From Streptomyces plumbidurans (GTDB lineage: Bacteria > Actinomycetota > Actinomycetes > Streptomycetales > Streptomycetaceae), in NCBI RefSeq assembly GCF_019857225.1, contig NZ_JAFJSY010000020.1, positions 1 to 64,000 on the forward strand: 64,000 bases of DNA, given 5' to 3'. Positions 1-8,730 of the stretch are shown piece after piece. Both the position numbers and the translations under genes were made by a program. The notes under the pieces are model-generated. The model was not told the DNA's origin, did not search any database, and saw nothing but the letters and a program-made list of their open reading frames with translations. The stretch's first letter is position 1. Every line of letters starts with the position of its first letter.

Positions 1-180
1 GCAGACCAGTCGCGCCTCACCCGCAAATCATCGGCCCTGACCGCCTGCACACCGAGCAGCCGGCAGCCGGCAGCCGCTGGAGTTCCGAAACATCCAATCC
101 GGCCGCCACCCACCCGCGCGAACCTGGTCAGGTCAACCGGCCGAGCCGGGCAGCCACCCGCAACACGAAGGCGCATCACC

Positions 181-642
181 ATGACCGACACACCCAACAC
201 ACCCAACACACCTGACGCACCCGACAAACCCGACACCACCAAGCAGCCCCCCGCCCCCCAAATCTGGCCCACCTTCCGCGCCCGCGACGCCCGCGCCCTG
301 ATCCGTTTCCTCGTCGACGTCTTCGGCTTCGAGGAGACCGTGGTCTACGGCGAGGGGGATCGGGTCGATCATGCGCAGTTGAGCTGGCCCGAGGGGGGTG
401 GGGTCATGCTGGGTTCCGTGCGTGAGGAGGCGGAGGCCCTGGACGGGCCGACGCCGCCCGGTTCTTTCAGCGCCTACGTCGTCACCGCCGACCCGGACGC
501 CGTGCACGCCCGCGCCAAGGAGGCAGGCGCGGAGATCAGCACCGATCTGCATGTCACCGAGTACGGCTCCCGGGACTTCGCGGCCCGGGACCCGGAGGGC
601 AACCGGTGGTACTTCGGCACCTACGCGGGAGAGCCGCGCTGA
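181..642 (+). CDS. VOC-fold (glyoxalase/bleomycin-resistance-like) protein
   Basis: The 153-aa product has one vicinal-oxygen-chelate unit: a paired hydrophobic strand/helix start near residues 30-50 (RDARALIRFLVDVFGF), then a body ending in a DPEGNRWYFGTY strand, the usual last strand of VOC proteins. Residues 3-20 form a low-complexity TPNTPNTPD run encoded by short near-repeats, with no known role. The family includes lyases, dioxygenases and binding proteins for resistance, and the substrate cannot be read from sequence. ATG follows a weak AAGGCG. The 3' end overlaps that of the convergent DUF624-like gene by 22 bp. Confidence 0.85.
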   Translation: MTDTPNTPNTPDAPDKPDTTKQPPAPQIWPTFRARDARALIRFLVDVFGFEETVVYGEGDRVDHAQLSWPEGGGVMLGSVREEAEALDGPTPPGSFSAYVVTADPDAVHARAKEAGAEISTDLHVTEYGSRDFAARDPEGNRWYFGTYAGEPR

Positions 643-1259
643 GGCTCGCCGTAGGCCGCGGCGGGCCGGGCGGACCGTATGTCGACCGCCGTGAGCGCCA
701 GTGCGAGCGGGCCGGGTGCCAGGAAGGCGAGCGGAACGAGCATCCAGGCGCACACGGCGGCCGTCGCGACCGCGAGGAGGACCAAGGCGCTGCCGCCCAG
801 GTCCCGTGCCGCGTCCCGGGCGGCCTCGCGCAGGGCCGCCGGCCAGTCCGTGAGGGACTCGGGGCGGGCGCACGCCCGCAGGGCGATCACGGTGGCGCAG
901 GCGCCGATCGCGGCGGCCGTCGCGGCGAAGACGGGCGCTCCCGGCAGTCCGGCGCCCGCAAGGGCCAGGTCGGCGGCGAGCAGCAGCGCGCCCGCCAGGG
1001 CGACGAGTCCCGCCACCAGGTCGCCCACCCGCAGCCGCCGTCGCAGCAGGGCGAAGTAGCGTCCCGCGGTGGCGGGTTGGTCCTCCCGGACGCCGCGCAG
1101 CACCGCGCAGGCCGTCGACAGCGCGGCCGGTGCGGTCAGCAGCGGCAGACACGCGGCGGCGGTGGCGAGGCCGACGCTGAGCATGTCGGCGAACAGCGTC
1201 ATACGGGGGCCGAAGACCTCGCCCGGCTCCCTGGTCTGCGCTCGGCTCACCGCGCTCAC
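621..1259 (-). CDS. DUF624/YesL-like membrane protein of the sugar ABC operon
   Basis: The 212-aa product is rich in Ala/Leu with about four to five hydrophobic segments (near residues 22-45, 78-100, 103-122 and 155-190). Integral membrane proteins of the DUF624 (YesL) type commonly close operons for carbohydrate ABC importers, and this is the last gene of such an operon. The GTG start overlaps the TGA of the upstream permease (GTGA), indicating translational coupling. Its 3' end overlaps the convergent VOC gene. The molecular role is unknown; an accessory role in sugar uptake is inferred from position only. Confidence 0.7.
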   Translation of the reverse strand: MSAVSRAQTREPGEVFGPRMTLFADMLSVGLATAAACLPLLTAPAALSTACAVLRGVREDQPATAGRYFALLRRRLRVGDLVAGLVALAGALLLAADLALAGAGLPGAPVFAATAAAIGACATVIALRACARPESLTDWPAALREAARDAARDLGGSALVLLAVATAAVCAWMLVPLAFLAPGPLALALTAVDIRSARPAAAYGEPQRGSPA

Positions 1260-2131
1260 CCCTTCAGTCCGGAGCTGGCCATGCCCTCCACCAGGAACCG
1301 CTGGAAGGCGAGGAAGAACAGCACGATCGGCAGCAGCGCGATCACCGACATCGCGAACATCGGGCCGAACGCCGACTGGCTGGAGGCGTCCACGAACGAC
1401 CGCAGGGCGAGCGTCAGCGTGAACTTGTCCGGGTCGAAGAGGTAGATCAGCTGGGTGAAGAAGTCGTTCCAGGTCCAGATGAAGGTGAAGATCGCCGTGG
1501 TGATCAGCGCGGGACGGGTCAACGGCAGGATCACCTGGAAGAAGCTACGGAACGGCCCGCACCCGTCGATCCGCGCCGCCTCCTCCAGCTCCCTCGGCAG
1601 CCCGCGCATGAACTGCACGATCAGGAACACGAAGAACGCCTCCGTGGCAAGGAACTTGGGCAGGATCAGCGGCCAGTAGGTGTTCACCAGGCCGAGCTTG
1701 TTGAAGATGATGTACTGCGGGATCAGCACCGCGTGGTGCGGCAGCATGATGGTGGCGATCATGAACGCGAACAGCGGCCCGCGCAGCCGGAATCGGAGCC
1801 GGGCGAAGGCGTAGGCGGCGAGCGAGCAGCTGATCACGTTGCCGACGACCGCACCGCCCGCGATCAGCAGCGAGTTGCCGAGCAGCCGCCAGATGGACAC
1901 GTCGTTCACGCCGTCCAGGGCCGTCTTGTAGTTGGACCATTCCAGGTGCCCGGGCAGCAGGTCGAGGCTCGCGATGACCTCGTCGGCCGGCTTGAGGGAG
2001 GTGGCGAGCAGCCACGCCAGCGGGTAGAGCATCACCAGCAGCGCGACCAGGCAGCCGAGGTGGACGGCCAGGCGCCCCCGGCGAACCGGCTTGCGGGGCA
2101 CGGCGGTTGAGGCTGTGGCTGTGGCTGTCAT
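1256..2131 (-). CDS. Carbohydrate ABC transporter permease, MalG type
   Basis: This 291-aa inner-membrane permease has six hydrophobic segments and a clear EAA loop (EEAARIDGCGPFRSFFQVILP, about 90 residues from the C-terminus), the contact site for the ATPase of CUT1-family sugar importers. The start was set at the ATG whose ATGA overlaps the stop of the upstream MalF-type permease. Open frame continues upstream but lies inside that gene. No ATPase is encoded in the operon, as is usual in Streptomyces, where a shared MsiK-type ATPase serves many importers. The substrate is unknown, probably an oligosaccharide or glycoside. Confidence 0.95.
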   Translation of the reverse strand: MTATATASTAVPRKPVRRGRLAVHLGCLVALLVMLYPLAWLLATSLKPADEVIASLDLLPGHLEWSNYKTALDGVNDVSIWRLLGNSLLIAGGAVVGNVISCSLAAYAFARLRFRLRGPLFAFMIATIMLPHHAVLIPQYIIFNKLGLVNTYWPLILPKFLATEAFFVFLIVQFMRGLPRELEEAARIDGCGPFRSFFQVILPLTRPALITTAIFTFIWTWNDFFTQLIYLFDPDKFTLTLALRSFVDASSQSAFGPMFAMSVIALLPIVLFFLAFQRFLVEGMASSGLKG

Positions 2132-3072
2132 CGCTCCCCCTCGGAGGCGTAGAAGACCCAGGCGCGTGAGGTGCGGAACAGCACCGCGGTGACGACGCCG
2201 ATCACGATCAGCAGCACCCAGGCCATGGCGGAGGCGTAGCCCATGTGGGAGGCGACGAAGCCGCGGTCGTAGAGGTAGAGGGTGTAGACGAGGGTCGAGT
2301 CGGCGGGGCCGCCCTTGCCGCCGCTGACCGCGAAGGCGGGCGTGAACACCTGGAACGCCTGGATGGTCTGCAGGACCAGGTTGAAGAACAGCACCGGGGA
2401 CAGCATCGGCACGGTGACGGACACGAACTGCCGCCATTTCCCCGCCCCGTCCACGGCCGCCGCCTCGTACAGCTCCGCCGGGATCTGCTGCAGTCCGGCC
2501 AGGAAGATGACCATCGGCGCGCCGAACTGCCATACCGTCAGCAGTGCCACGGCCAGCAGCGACCAGCCTGGCTTGTTGATCCAGCCGCCGGTGCCGAGGA
2601 GGTTGTCCACCGTGCCGCCGTCGTTGAAGATCGCACGCCAGACCAGGGCGATGGACATGGAGGCGCCGAGCAGGGAGGGCGCGTAGAAGGCGGAGCGGTA
2701 GAAGCCCTTGCCGCGCCTCATGTTCTTCAGGGCGAGCGCGACACCGAGGGCGAGCGCGAGTTGCAGGGGTACGGCGATGACGACGTACGTCAGGGTCGTG
2801 GTGACCGACCGCCAGTAGCGCGGGTCCTCGGTGAACATCTGCGTGTAGTTGCGCAGTCCCACCCAGTGGGGCGCGTTGAACAGGTCGTAGTCGGTGAAGG
2901 ACAGATACAGCGAGACGGCCATCGGCAGCAGTGTCAGGACGATCGCGCCGAGCACCCAGGGTGAGAGGAACACCCAGGCGGCGCCCTCACGTTCGCGCTT
3001 GGGGCGGCGTTTGGGGAGGGTGGCGGTCCGGGGCGGGCGTGCGGTGGGCGCGGGGATGTCGGTGGTGGTCAT
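2128..3072 (-). CDS. Carbohydrate ABC transporter permease, MalF type
   Basis: The 314-aa membrane protein has a basic, Pro-rich N-terminus (residues 1-30), then about six transmembrane segments and a recognizable EAA loop (YEAAAVDGAGKWRQFVSV, about residues 205-222). It pairs with the downstream MalG-type protein to form the channel of a CUT1 sugar importer. It overlaps both neighbours by 4 bp (ATGA junctions), so all three transport genes are translationally coupled. Confidence 0.95.
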   Translation of the reverse strand: MTTTDIPAPTARPPRTATLPKRRPKREREGAAWVFLSPWVLGAIVLTLLPMAVSLYLSFTDYDLFNAPHWVGLRNYTQMFTEDPRYWRSVTTTLTYVVIAVPLQLALALGVALALKNMRRGKGFYRSAFYAPSLLGASMSIALVWRAIFNDGGTVDNLLGTGGWINKPGWSLLAVALLTVWQFGAPMVIFLAGLQQIPAELYEAAAVDGAGKWRQFVSVTVPMLSPVLFFNLVLQTIQAFQVFTPAFAVSGGKGGPADSTLVYTLYLYDRGFVASHMGYASAMAWVLLIVIGVVTAVLFRTSRAWVFYASEGER

Positions 3073-4352
3073 GACCTCAGCTCCGCCTTGGCCTCGGTGA
3101 CATAGTTCTCGGCCGCCTCACGCGGCGACATGCGCTCGTACGACACCTGGTCGTAGTCGCGCGCGAAGGTGGTCTGCAGGGCGTTGTCGCCGGAGGGCGG
3201 GGCCTGCGGCGGGTCCTTGAGGGTGCCTTCCAGCGACGCCTGGTAGTCGGCGACTGTCTTGTCGAAGTCCTTGAGCTGCGAGGCGGTCTGCTTGCGGATG
3301 GTCTCGTTGACGGGGATGCCGCGGGTGGCGCCGAGGATCTTCGCCGCCTGCGGGTCGTTGAGGAGGAAGTCGACGAGTTCGGCGGATTCCTTCGGGTGGG
3401 AGGTGTCGGCGGCCACGCCGAGGAACATCGACGGCTTGTAGTACTGACCGGGTGTGCCGTCCGCGCCCGACGGCATCGGCGCCAGCGCGACCCCGCCCTT
3501 GACGATGGCGAGGTAACCGCTGGCCGGGGCGTCCCAGTTGAAGTCGGAGGACGCCGTGCCGCGGCCGAGCGGGGTGTTCTCGACGGTGCCGTCGAGCTGT
3601 GTGGTCTGCTCGGCCTTGGAGACCGTGCCCTCCCGGCGCAGCCGGTCCGCGAAGGCCCACCAGCGGGTGAGGTCGGAGGCGGTGAAGCCGAGGGAGCCGC
3701 TCTTGGTGTAGAGGGACTTGCCCCGGCCGCGCAGCCACACCTCGAAGGCGTCCTCGCTCTGGCCGGGGTCGGTGGCTCCGGGTTTGCCGGTCCTCCTCGC
3801 CAGGGCGCGCATGGCGTCCGCCCACTCGCTCCAGGTCCAGCCCCGTTTGGGCAGGGGCACCCCGGACGCCTTCCAGGTCGCGACGTCGTAGACGAGGGTC
3901 TCGGTGCCGCGGCCCTGGGGGACGGCGTACAGGGTGCCGTCCACCCGGCCGGTGGCGAGCAGGCCCGCGTCGATCTCGCCGGTGCGCAGGGCGCTCTTGA
4001 CCTTGCCGAGGTCGAGCAGGACGTGCCCGGAGGCGTACTGGTCGATCTGGCGGTAGTCGAGCTGCATCACGTCGGGTGCGTCGCCGCCGGTGGCCTGGAT
4101 GGCGAGCTTCTGCTTGTAGGCGTCGTATCCGGAGAACGACGTCTGCACCCGTACACCGGGGTGCTGTTTCTCGAACAGGGCGACGGCCTGCTCGGTGCGT
4201 GCCGCGCGGTCGGGGTTGCCCCACCAGGTGTAGCGCAGCACGATCTTGCCGCCGCCGGTCGCGTCCCCGGATCCCCCGCATCCGGCCAGCACCGCGCAGA
4301 GCGCCAGTGCCGCGGCCGATGCGCAGAACCCCTTTGTCCTGTGCCCGGGCAT
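3069..4352 (-). CDS. Extracellular sugar-binding lipoprotein (family 1)
   Basis: The 427-aa substrate-binding protein opens with a lipoprotein signal peptide and an LAGC lipobox, making Cys25 the lipid anchor. The mature part starts IVLRYTWWGNPDR and continues with the alternating domains of bacterial family-1 solute-binding proteins. The chosen ATG has a good ribosome site (GAGGTGA) 7 nt upstream; the longer open frame belongs to overlapping DNA of the cupin gene. It is the first of the transport genes and is separated from the cupin gene by a 74-bp gap, the only real gap in the operon. That gap contains AAGCGCAAAC, a partial match to the operator upstream of the operon, so a second promoter there is possible. 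Confidence 0.95.
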   Translation of the reverse strand: MPGHRTKGFCASAAALALCAVLAGCGGSGDATGGGKIVLRYTWWGNPDRAARTEQAVALFEKQHPGVRVQTSFSGYDAYKQKLAIQATGGDAPDVMQLDYRQIDQYASGHVLLDLGKVKSALRTGEIDAGLLATGRVDGTLYAVPQGRGTETLVYDVATWKASGVPLPKRGWTWSEWADAMRALARRTGKPGATDPGQSEDAFEVWLRGRGKSLYTKSGSLGFTASDLTRWWAFADRLRREGTVSKAEQTTQLDGTVENTPLGRGTASSDFNWDAPASGYLAIVKGGVALAPMPSGADGTPGQYYKPSMFLGVAADTSHPKESAELVDFLLNDPQAAKILGATRGIPVNETIRKQTASQLKDFDKTVADYQASLEGTLKDPPQAPPSGDNALQTTFARDYDQVSYERMSPREAAENYVTEAKAELRS

Positions 4353-4426
4353 GCCGAGGTCACCTCTTCCTCTAATCGTTGTTCGATCGCTCTGCTGACG
4401 CTCCCTCAATAACCCTGCGTTTGCGC

Positions 4427-5179
4427 TTACTTGACCTCGTACGGCAGTGTCGTGCCGGGCAGCGCGTACTCGTCGCGGCGACCGCACATGCCGTAACCGC
4501 CGAGCCTTGTGGGTGCGCTCTCGTGTGCGGTCGCCTCGGTGAGATAGGCCGGTTCGCCCGCTTCCAGTGCGTCGAGCTGTGCGCCGGTGCGTTCGGCGGT
4601 GGCCAGGGCGCCCGCCCGCCACAACTCCCGCCAGTGCGGCACCTTGTCGCGCACCAGCCGGGCCGCCGTCCGCTGGAACTCCAGGTACGGTCCGCTGTCC
4701 CCCGCCGCCAGCGCCTCGCGCAGGACGAGATAGCCCTCCATGGCGAGATCCCGGCGCCGGCGTGCGGCCTTCTCCGTGTCGACTCCCGTACCGGGCGGCA
4801 GCGTTGCGGCGGCCGCGTACCTCTCGGGATCGGCGAGCACCTCGGGCGGGAAGGTGAAGACGGCGTCCCCGGCCTCGGGCAGTCCGCTGTTCTGCATCAG
4901 CACGGTGATGCGCAGATCGCCGCCCTGCACCATGCGGTGCACGGTGCCCGGGGTGAACCAGGCGACCGAGCCGGGCCGCAGCGGGATGTCCCGGTAGCCG
5001 TCGGGGCTGAGTGTCTGCACCGCCCCGCGGCCGCCCGTGACGACGTACGCCTCCGTGCACACCAGATGCAGATGCGGGCTGCCGCCGCACACACCGTCGG
5101 CGGCCTCCCAGTCGTAGGCGCTGAGGTGGGACAGGCCGACCGCGCCGGGCAGCGGGTGGGGCAGTTCGGGTTCGCTCAC
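4427..5179 (-). CDS. Cupin-domain protein of the sugar operon
   Basis: The 250-aa protein has one clear cupin barrel near residues 25-110 (HLHLVCTEAYVVTGGRGAV, later GSVAWFTPGTVHR), giving likely metal ligands in the HLH, E and H pattern. The remaining half is mostly helical and unassigned. A role as isomerase, epimerase or ligand sensor for a sugar acid is possible but cannot be fixed. The GTG start overlaps the stop of the DUF6807-like gene (GTGA), placing it firmly in the operon. Confidence 0.8.
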   Translation of the reverse strand: MSEPELPHPLPGAVGLSHLSAYDWEAADGVCGGSPHLHLVCTEAYVVTGGRGAVQTLSPDGYRDIPLRPGSVAWFTPGTVHRMVQGGDLRITVLMQNSGLPEAGDAVFTFPPEVLADPERYAAAATLPPGTGVDTEKAARRRRDLAMEGYLVLREALAAGDSGPYLEFQRTAARLVRDKVPHWRELWRAGALATAERTGAQLDALEAGEPAYLTEATAHESAPTRLGGYGMCGRRDEYALPGTTLPYEVK

Positions 5180-6114
5180 CACGGCAGGCCCTCCAGGTGG
5201 TCGGCGACGCGGTCGCGGTCCCAGGCTCCGTCGGCGACGACGACCCGGTAGCGGTAGCCGAAGGACGCCCCGGGCAGCAGCTCGAACTCCTCGAAGAACG
5301 CCCAGGAGAACGCGACCGTGGGGATCGGCTCGGAGCGCACGAACCAGTGCGACTCGTGGATCGCGGCCGCCGCGTCGAGGTTCTCGGGCGCGTGCGCGAA
5401 GACGAGCGTGGAGTGCGCGTCGACGTCGTCGTGCTCGGTGGTGAAGGCCAGCCAGGGACCTTGCGTGCCCATCAGTTTGCCCGCGTCCGCGCCCGCTCCC
5501 CCGTCGGTGTCGGCGCCGAAGGCGGTGCCGCCGGTGAAGTCGCGGGCGCCGCGCCACTGCAGTCCGGTGTAGCCGGCCATCTCCCGGCCGTGCGTGGTGG
5601 GCGAGCCGAACACCAGTGGTGCGTCACGGACGTTGGTGAGTTCGATCGACCAGTCCAGGGCCCAGGCGCCGGCCTCCTCGTCGACCGAGTGGACGGTGAT
5701 CTGGCGCACCTCGCGCGCCCACTCGGCGCCGCCGTTCTCCACCCAGGTCAGGGCCTCGGTGAAGGCGAGCCGGTCGTCCTCGACGGTGAACTCGGGGAAG
5801 CCGTCGTGCCGCATCGAGCCGACCCGCTCGGGCAGCCGCTGATAACCCTCGCCGTGGACATAGCAGTTGCCGCCCCAGAAGTTCTGCCCGGACAGGTGAC
5901 TGGCCGTCATCTGCAGGCCCTTGTGCCAGCGGTGGTCGCTGGGGCGGTAGCCGGTCACGGTGCGCCCACCGAGGGTGCGCAGGGGGTGGGCGTAGGGCTT
6001 GCGCGACTCGAAGGCGTCGGGGTCGGGTCGGTAGACGTAGCGGAGGATCTCGGTGCCGTCCGGCGCCGCGACCGCGATGTGGTCGCCGTGGGCGTGCTGG
6101 ACGTGGATGCTCAT
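5176..6114 (-). CDS. DUF6807 (PmoA-like) family protein
   Basis: The 312-aa protein matches what I recognise as the DUF6807/PmoA-like family: an early YRPDPDAFESRKPYAHPL segment, a WHKGLQMT segment with conserved His, then FWGGNCYVHGEGYQ and a late PTTHGREMAGYTGLQWRG. Family members occur in sugar-catabolism loci next to Gfo/Idh oxidoreductases and their reaction is not established. It overlaps both neighbours by 4 bp. The numerous conserved His/Asp/Trp residues fit a carbohydrate-active or sugar-binding beta-sandwich fold; this is inference. Confidence 0.75.
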   Translation of the reverse strand: MSIHVQHAHGDHIAVAAPDGTEILRYVYRPDPDAFESRKPYAHPLRTLGGRTVTGYRPSDHRWHKGLQMTASHLSGQNFWGGNCYVHGEGYQRLPERVGSMRHDGFPEFTVEDDRLAFTEALTWVENGGAEWAREVRQITVHSVDEEAGAWALDWSIELTNVRDAPLVFGSPTTHGREMAGYTGLQWRGARDFTGGTAFGADTDGGAGADAGKLMGTQGPWLAFTTEHDDVDAHSTLVFAHAPENLDAAAAIHESHWFVRSEPIPTVAFSWAFFEEFELLPGASFGYRYRVVVADGAWDRDRVADHLEGLPW

Positions 6115-7226
6115 GCGCGCTCCTTGGGGGCCCAGTGGGGGTGGTCGCCGTGCATGGCCTGGTGGAAGGGGTCGCCCGGTGCGATCTCGCCCGCGTGCAC
6201 GGGCAGTCCGGTGAACGCCGCTTTGTAGAGGGCGGCGGCGAATTCGAGGGTGGCGCGGGCGTCGGGGCCGCTGCCCGGCGGCCGTACGTCGTTGTCGTGA
6301 GCGTCGAGGAGGGCGCCGAGCTGGGCGGCGTGCGAGCTGGGGACGTCCGCGGCGGGGGTGCGCCAGGCGGTGGCGCGTTCGGGGGCGACGTGCGGGGCGG
6401 GGGTGTAGACCCAGTCGTCGTTGCGGTGTCCGTAGAGATGGGTGAGTTCGATCGTGCCGTCGGCGCAGTCGACGCGGATGCGGCTCACCTCGTCGGGCGA
6501 GAGGACGCTGTTGACGACGGTCGCGAGGGCGCCGTTGCGGAAACGGACCAGTGCCGTCGAGACGTCCTCGCTCTCGGTGTCGTGCACCAGGCGCGCCGCC
6601 ATGGCCCGCACCTCGGCCCACGGGCCGAGCAGATGCAGCAGCAGGTCGTACTGGTGGATGCCGTGGCCCATGGTCGGGCCGCCGCCCTCGGAGGCCCAGC
6701 GGCCCCGCCACGGTACGGCGTAGTAAGCGGCGTCACGGTGCCAGGTGGTCTGGCAGTGCGCGACGAGCGGGGCGCCGAGTTCACCGTCGGCGATCAGCTC
6801 GCGGGCGTGCACCGCGCCGGAGCCGTAGCGGTGCTGGAAGACCACCGAGGCGTAGGCCCCGGACGACTCCTCGGCCGCCGCGATCTCGTCGTACTCGGCG
6901 AGCGAGAGGCACAGCGGCTTCTCGCACAGCACCCAGGCGCCCGTCTTCAGCGCCGCGATCGTCTGCTCCCGGTGCAGGGACGGCGGTGTGCCGATGAGCA
7001 CCAGGTCGGGCCGTACGGCCTCCAGCATCTCGGCCATCGAGGTGTACCCGGCGACCTCGCCGCCCGCCCGCTCGCGAAAAGCCTCCAGCCGGCCGCGGTC
7101 CACATCGACGGCGGCGACCAGTTCCGCCCGGTCGGCATGTGCTCTGAGCGCGGGCAGATGGCTGCTGCTGACGATGCCGCCGGTGCCGACGACGGCGACC
7201 GAGCGGCGGTGGGGGCGTGGGGGCAT
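6111..7226 (-). CDS. Gfo/Idh/MocA family NAD(P)-dependent oxidoreductase
   Basis: The 371-aa enzyme has an N-terminal Rossmann fold (VAVVGTGGIVSSSHLPAL, residues 9-26), the CEKPLC motif with the active-site Lys near residue 98, and the C-terminal beta-sheet domain of glucose-fructose-oxidoreductase-type enzymes. These oxidise or reduce ring hydroxyls of sugars and inositols, but this substrate is unknown. The ATG is preceded by GAGGAG at ideal spacing. It is the first gene of the seven-gene leftward operon; the promoter and LacI-type operator lie directly upstream. Confidence 0.9.
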   Translation of the reverse strand: MPPRPHRRSVAVVGTGGIVSSSHLPALRAHADRAELVAAVDVDRGRLEAFRERAGGEVAGYTSMAEMLEAVRPDLVLIGTPPSLHREQTIAALKTGAWVLCEKPLCLSLAEYDEIAAAEESSGAYASVVFQHRYGSGAVHARELIADGELGAPLVAHCQTTWHRDAAYYAVPWRGRWASEGGGPTMGHGIHQYDLLLHLLGPWAEVRAMAARLVHDTESEDVSTALVRFRNGALATVVNSVLSPDEVSRIRVDCADGTIELTHLYGHRNDDWVYTPAPHVAPERATAWRTPAADVPSSHAAQLGALLDAHDNDVRPPGSGPDARATLEFAAALYKAAFTGLPVHAGEIAPGDPFHQAMHGDHPHWAPKERA

Positions 7227-7264
7227 ACGGCGCTCCTCGGACGTACGACGATCAACGCGAGCAG

Positions 7265-7314
7265 AAAGCGCTTGCACTCGGAGCGAGGCTAGGTGCGGGC
7301 CCATGTCTGGACAA
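7265..7314 (-). promoter_or_regulatory. Promoter and LacI-type operator of the 7226-621 sugar operon
   Basis: On the minus strand TTGTCC (7314-7309) and TAGCCT (7291-7286) are separated by exactly 17 bp, a good housekeeping promoter. The palindrome AAGCGCTT (7266-7273) lies just past the expected start site, about +7 to +14, where a LacI-family repressor would block elongation. No LacI gene is adjacent; the one at 26.4 kb has a different-looking site. Confidence 0.65.
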
Positions 7315-7451
7315 CCCCCCTGCAGTAGATCCTGTGGTCCGGCGGCTGGTCACGGGCACATTGCGCCGAAATGCGAGCGGTGACCGGACCGAGGGCGGCG
7401 AGACCCGCTCGCCGCGCACACCGGCCCCACAACCCGGTCACTGCATTGGCA

Positions 7452-7508
7452 TGGACCTGCTCATGATCTGCGGCTAAGCTCTGCCGCGCATGTGTGAGAG
7501 CGCTCTCA
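7452..7508 (+). promoter_or_regulatory. Promoter and perfect TGAGAGCGCTCTCA operator of the secreted protease
   Basis: TGGACC (7452-7457) and TAAGCT (7475-7480) are 17 bp apart. The perfect 14-bp palindrome TGAGAGCGCTCTCA (7495-7508) follows at about +8 to +21. It is the CebR/LacI operator shape known from Streptomyces saccharide regulators (cellobiose operator TGGGAGCGCTCCCA differs by two symmetrical bases). Confidence 0.65.
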
Positions 7509-7560
7509 AAGTTCTGCTGTTCCACCCCCACCTTGCTGGAACAACGAAGGGGCCACTGCC

Positions 7561-8712
7561 TTGAGACGCACAACAGCGATGCGCACCACCCTGTCCGCAG
7601 CCCTCCTCCTGGGGACCTGGGCGGCCGTCGGCAGTCAGGCGGCCTCCGCCACCGACTCCACCGCGCACTCCACCGAAGCACCCGCCTCCGCCCAGCTGCT
7701 GTCCGCGATGCAGCACGACCTGGGCCTGACCAAGAGCCAGGCCGTGGCACGCCTGGCCGCCGAGAAGACCGCCACGGCCGTGGAGCGCAAGGCCAAGCGC
7801 GCCGCCGGTTCGGCGTACGGCGGCTCGTGGTTCGACGCCGCCGACGGCAAGCTGACCGTGGCCGTCACGCGCGGCGCGGACACCGATGCCGTACGCGCCA
7901 CGGGGGCGTCCGTACGCCTCGTGGAGCACAGCGCGCGGCAGCTCGACGCGGCGAAGGCACGCATCGACGCCCTGTCCGCACCGTCCGGCGTCAGCAACTG
8001 GTACGTCGACGTCAAGACCAACAAGGTCGTCGTGGACGTCGTCACCGCCCACCGGGCTGACAACGATGTCCGCGCCTTCCTGGCCAAGGCGCGCAAAGCG
8101 GGCCCGGTCACGGTGAAGCACACCGCCGAGGCACCGAAGACCCTCGCCGCCGGAACCGTGGGCGGCGACCCCTACTACACCGGCAACGTCCGCTGCTCCA
8201 TAGGCTTCTCGGTGATCGGCGGCTTCGTCTCCGCCGGGCACTGCGACGTGCACGCCGGTGCCGTGTACGGCTGGGACCACTCCTACGTCGGCAACTTCCA
8301 GGGCTCGTCGTTCCCCGACAACGACTACTCCTGGGTGAACGTCGGCAGCGGCTGGTGGACCGTGCCGGTCGTGCTCGGCTGGGGCACGGTCTCCGACCAG
8401 CTCGTCCGCGGCTCCGCCGAGGCCCCCGTCGGCGCGTCGATCTGCCGCTCCGGCTCCACCTCGCACTGGCACTGCGGCAACATCCTGGCGAAGAACGAGA
8501 CGGTCAACTACAGCGAGGGCGCCGTCCATGAGATGACGAAGACCAACGTGTGCGCCGAACCCGGCGACTCAGGCGGCTCTTTCATCAGCGGCGACCAGGC
8601 CCAGGGGGTCACCTCCGGCGGCTGGGGCAACTGCACCTCCGGCGGTGAGACCTGGTACCAGCCGATCAACGAGATCCTCAACCGCTACGGGCTGACGCTG
8701 CAGACGGCGTGA
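7561..8712 (+). CDS. Secreted S1-family serine protease with propeptide
   Basis: The 383-aa precursor has a signal peptide (to about residue 30, ending near ASA), a roughly 170-residue propeptide of the alpha-lytic/streptogrisin type (about residues 35-200), and a chymotrypsin-fold catalytic domain. The triad is visible as His227 (SAGHC), Asp255 (DNDYSW) and Ser337 (PGDSGGS). Cys pairs C208/C228 and C331/C363 are placed as in streptogrisins. TTG is used as the start with an AAGGGG site about 10 nt upstream; the ATG at 7579 is an alternative. A strong hairpin follows the stop. The operator upstream suggests saccharide-dependent control. Confidence 0.93.
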   Translation: MRRTTAMRTTLSAALLLGTWAAVGSQAASATDSTAHSTEAPASAQLLSAMQHDLGLTKSQAVARLAAEKTATAVERKAKRAAGSAYGGSWFDAADGKLTVAVTRGADTDAVRATGASVRLVEHSARQLDAAKARIDALSAPSGVSNWYVDVKTNKVVVDVVTAHRADNDVRAFLAKARKAGPVTVKHTAEAPKTLAAGTVGGDPYYTGNVRCSIGFSVIGGFVSAGHCDVHAGAVYGWDHSYVGNFQGSSFPDNDYSWVNVGSGWWTVPVVLGWGTVSDQLVRGSAEAPVGASICRSGSTSHWHCGNILAKNETVNYSEGAVHEMTKTNVCAEPGDSGGSFISGDQAQGVTSGGWGNCTSGGETWYQPINEILNRYGLTLQTA

Positions 8713-8730
8713 CGTAGCACTGCTTACGCT

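Noticed and set aside
1..180. Left-edge segment searched for a truncated gene
   Set aside because: No frame has convincing composition or motifs; only short ccggcag repeats are visible.
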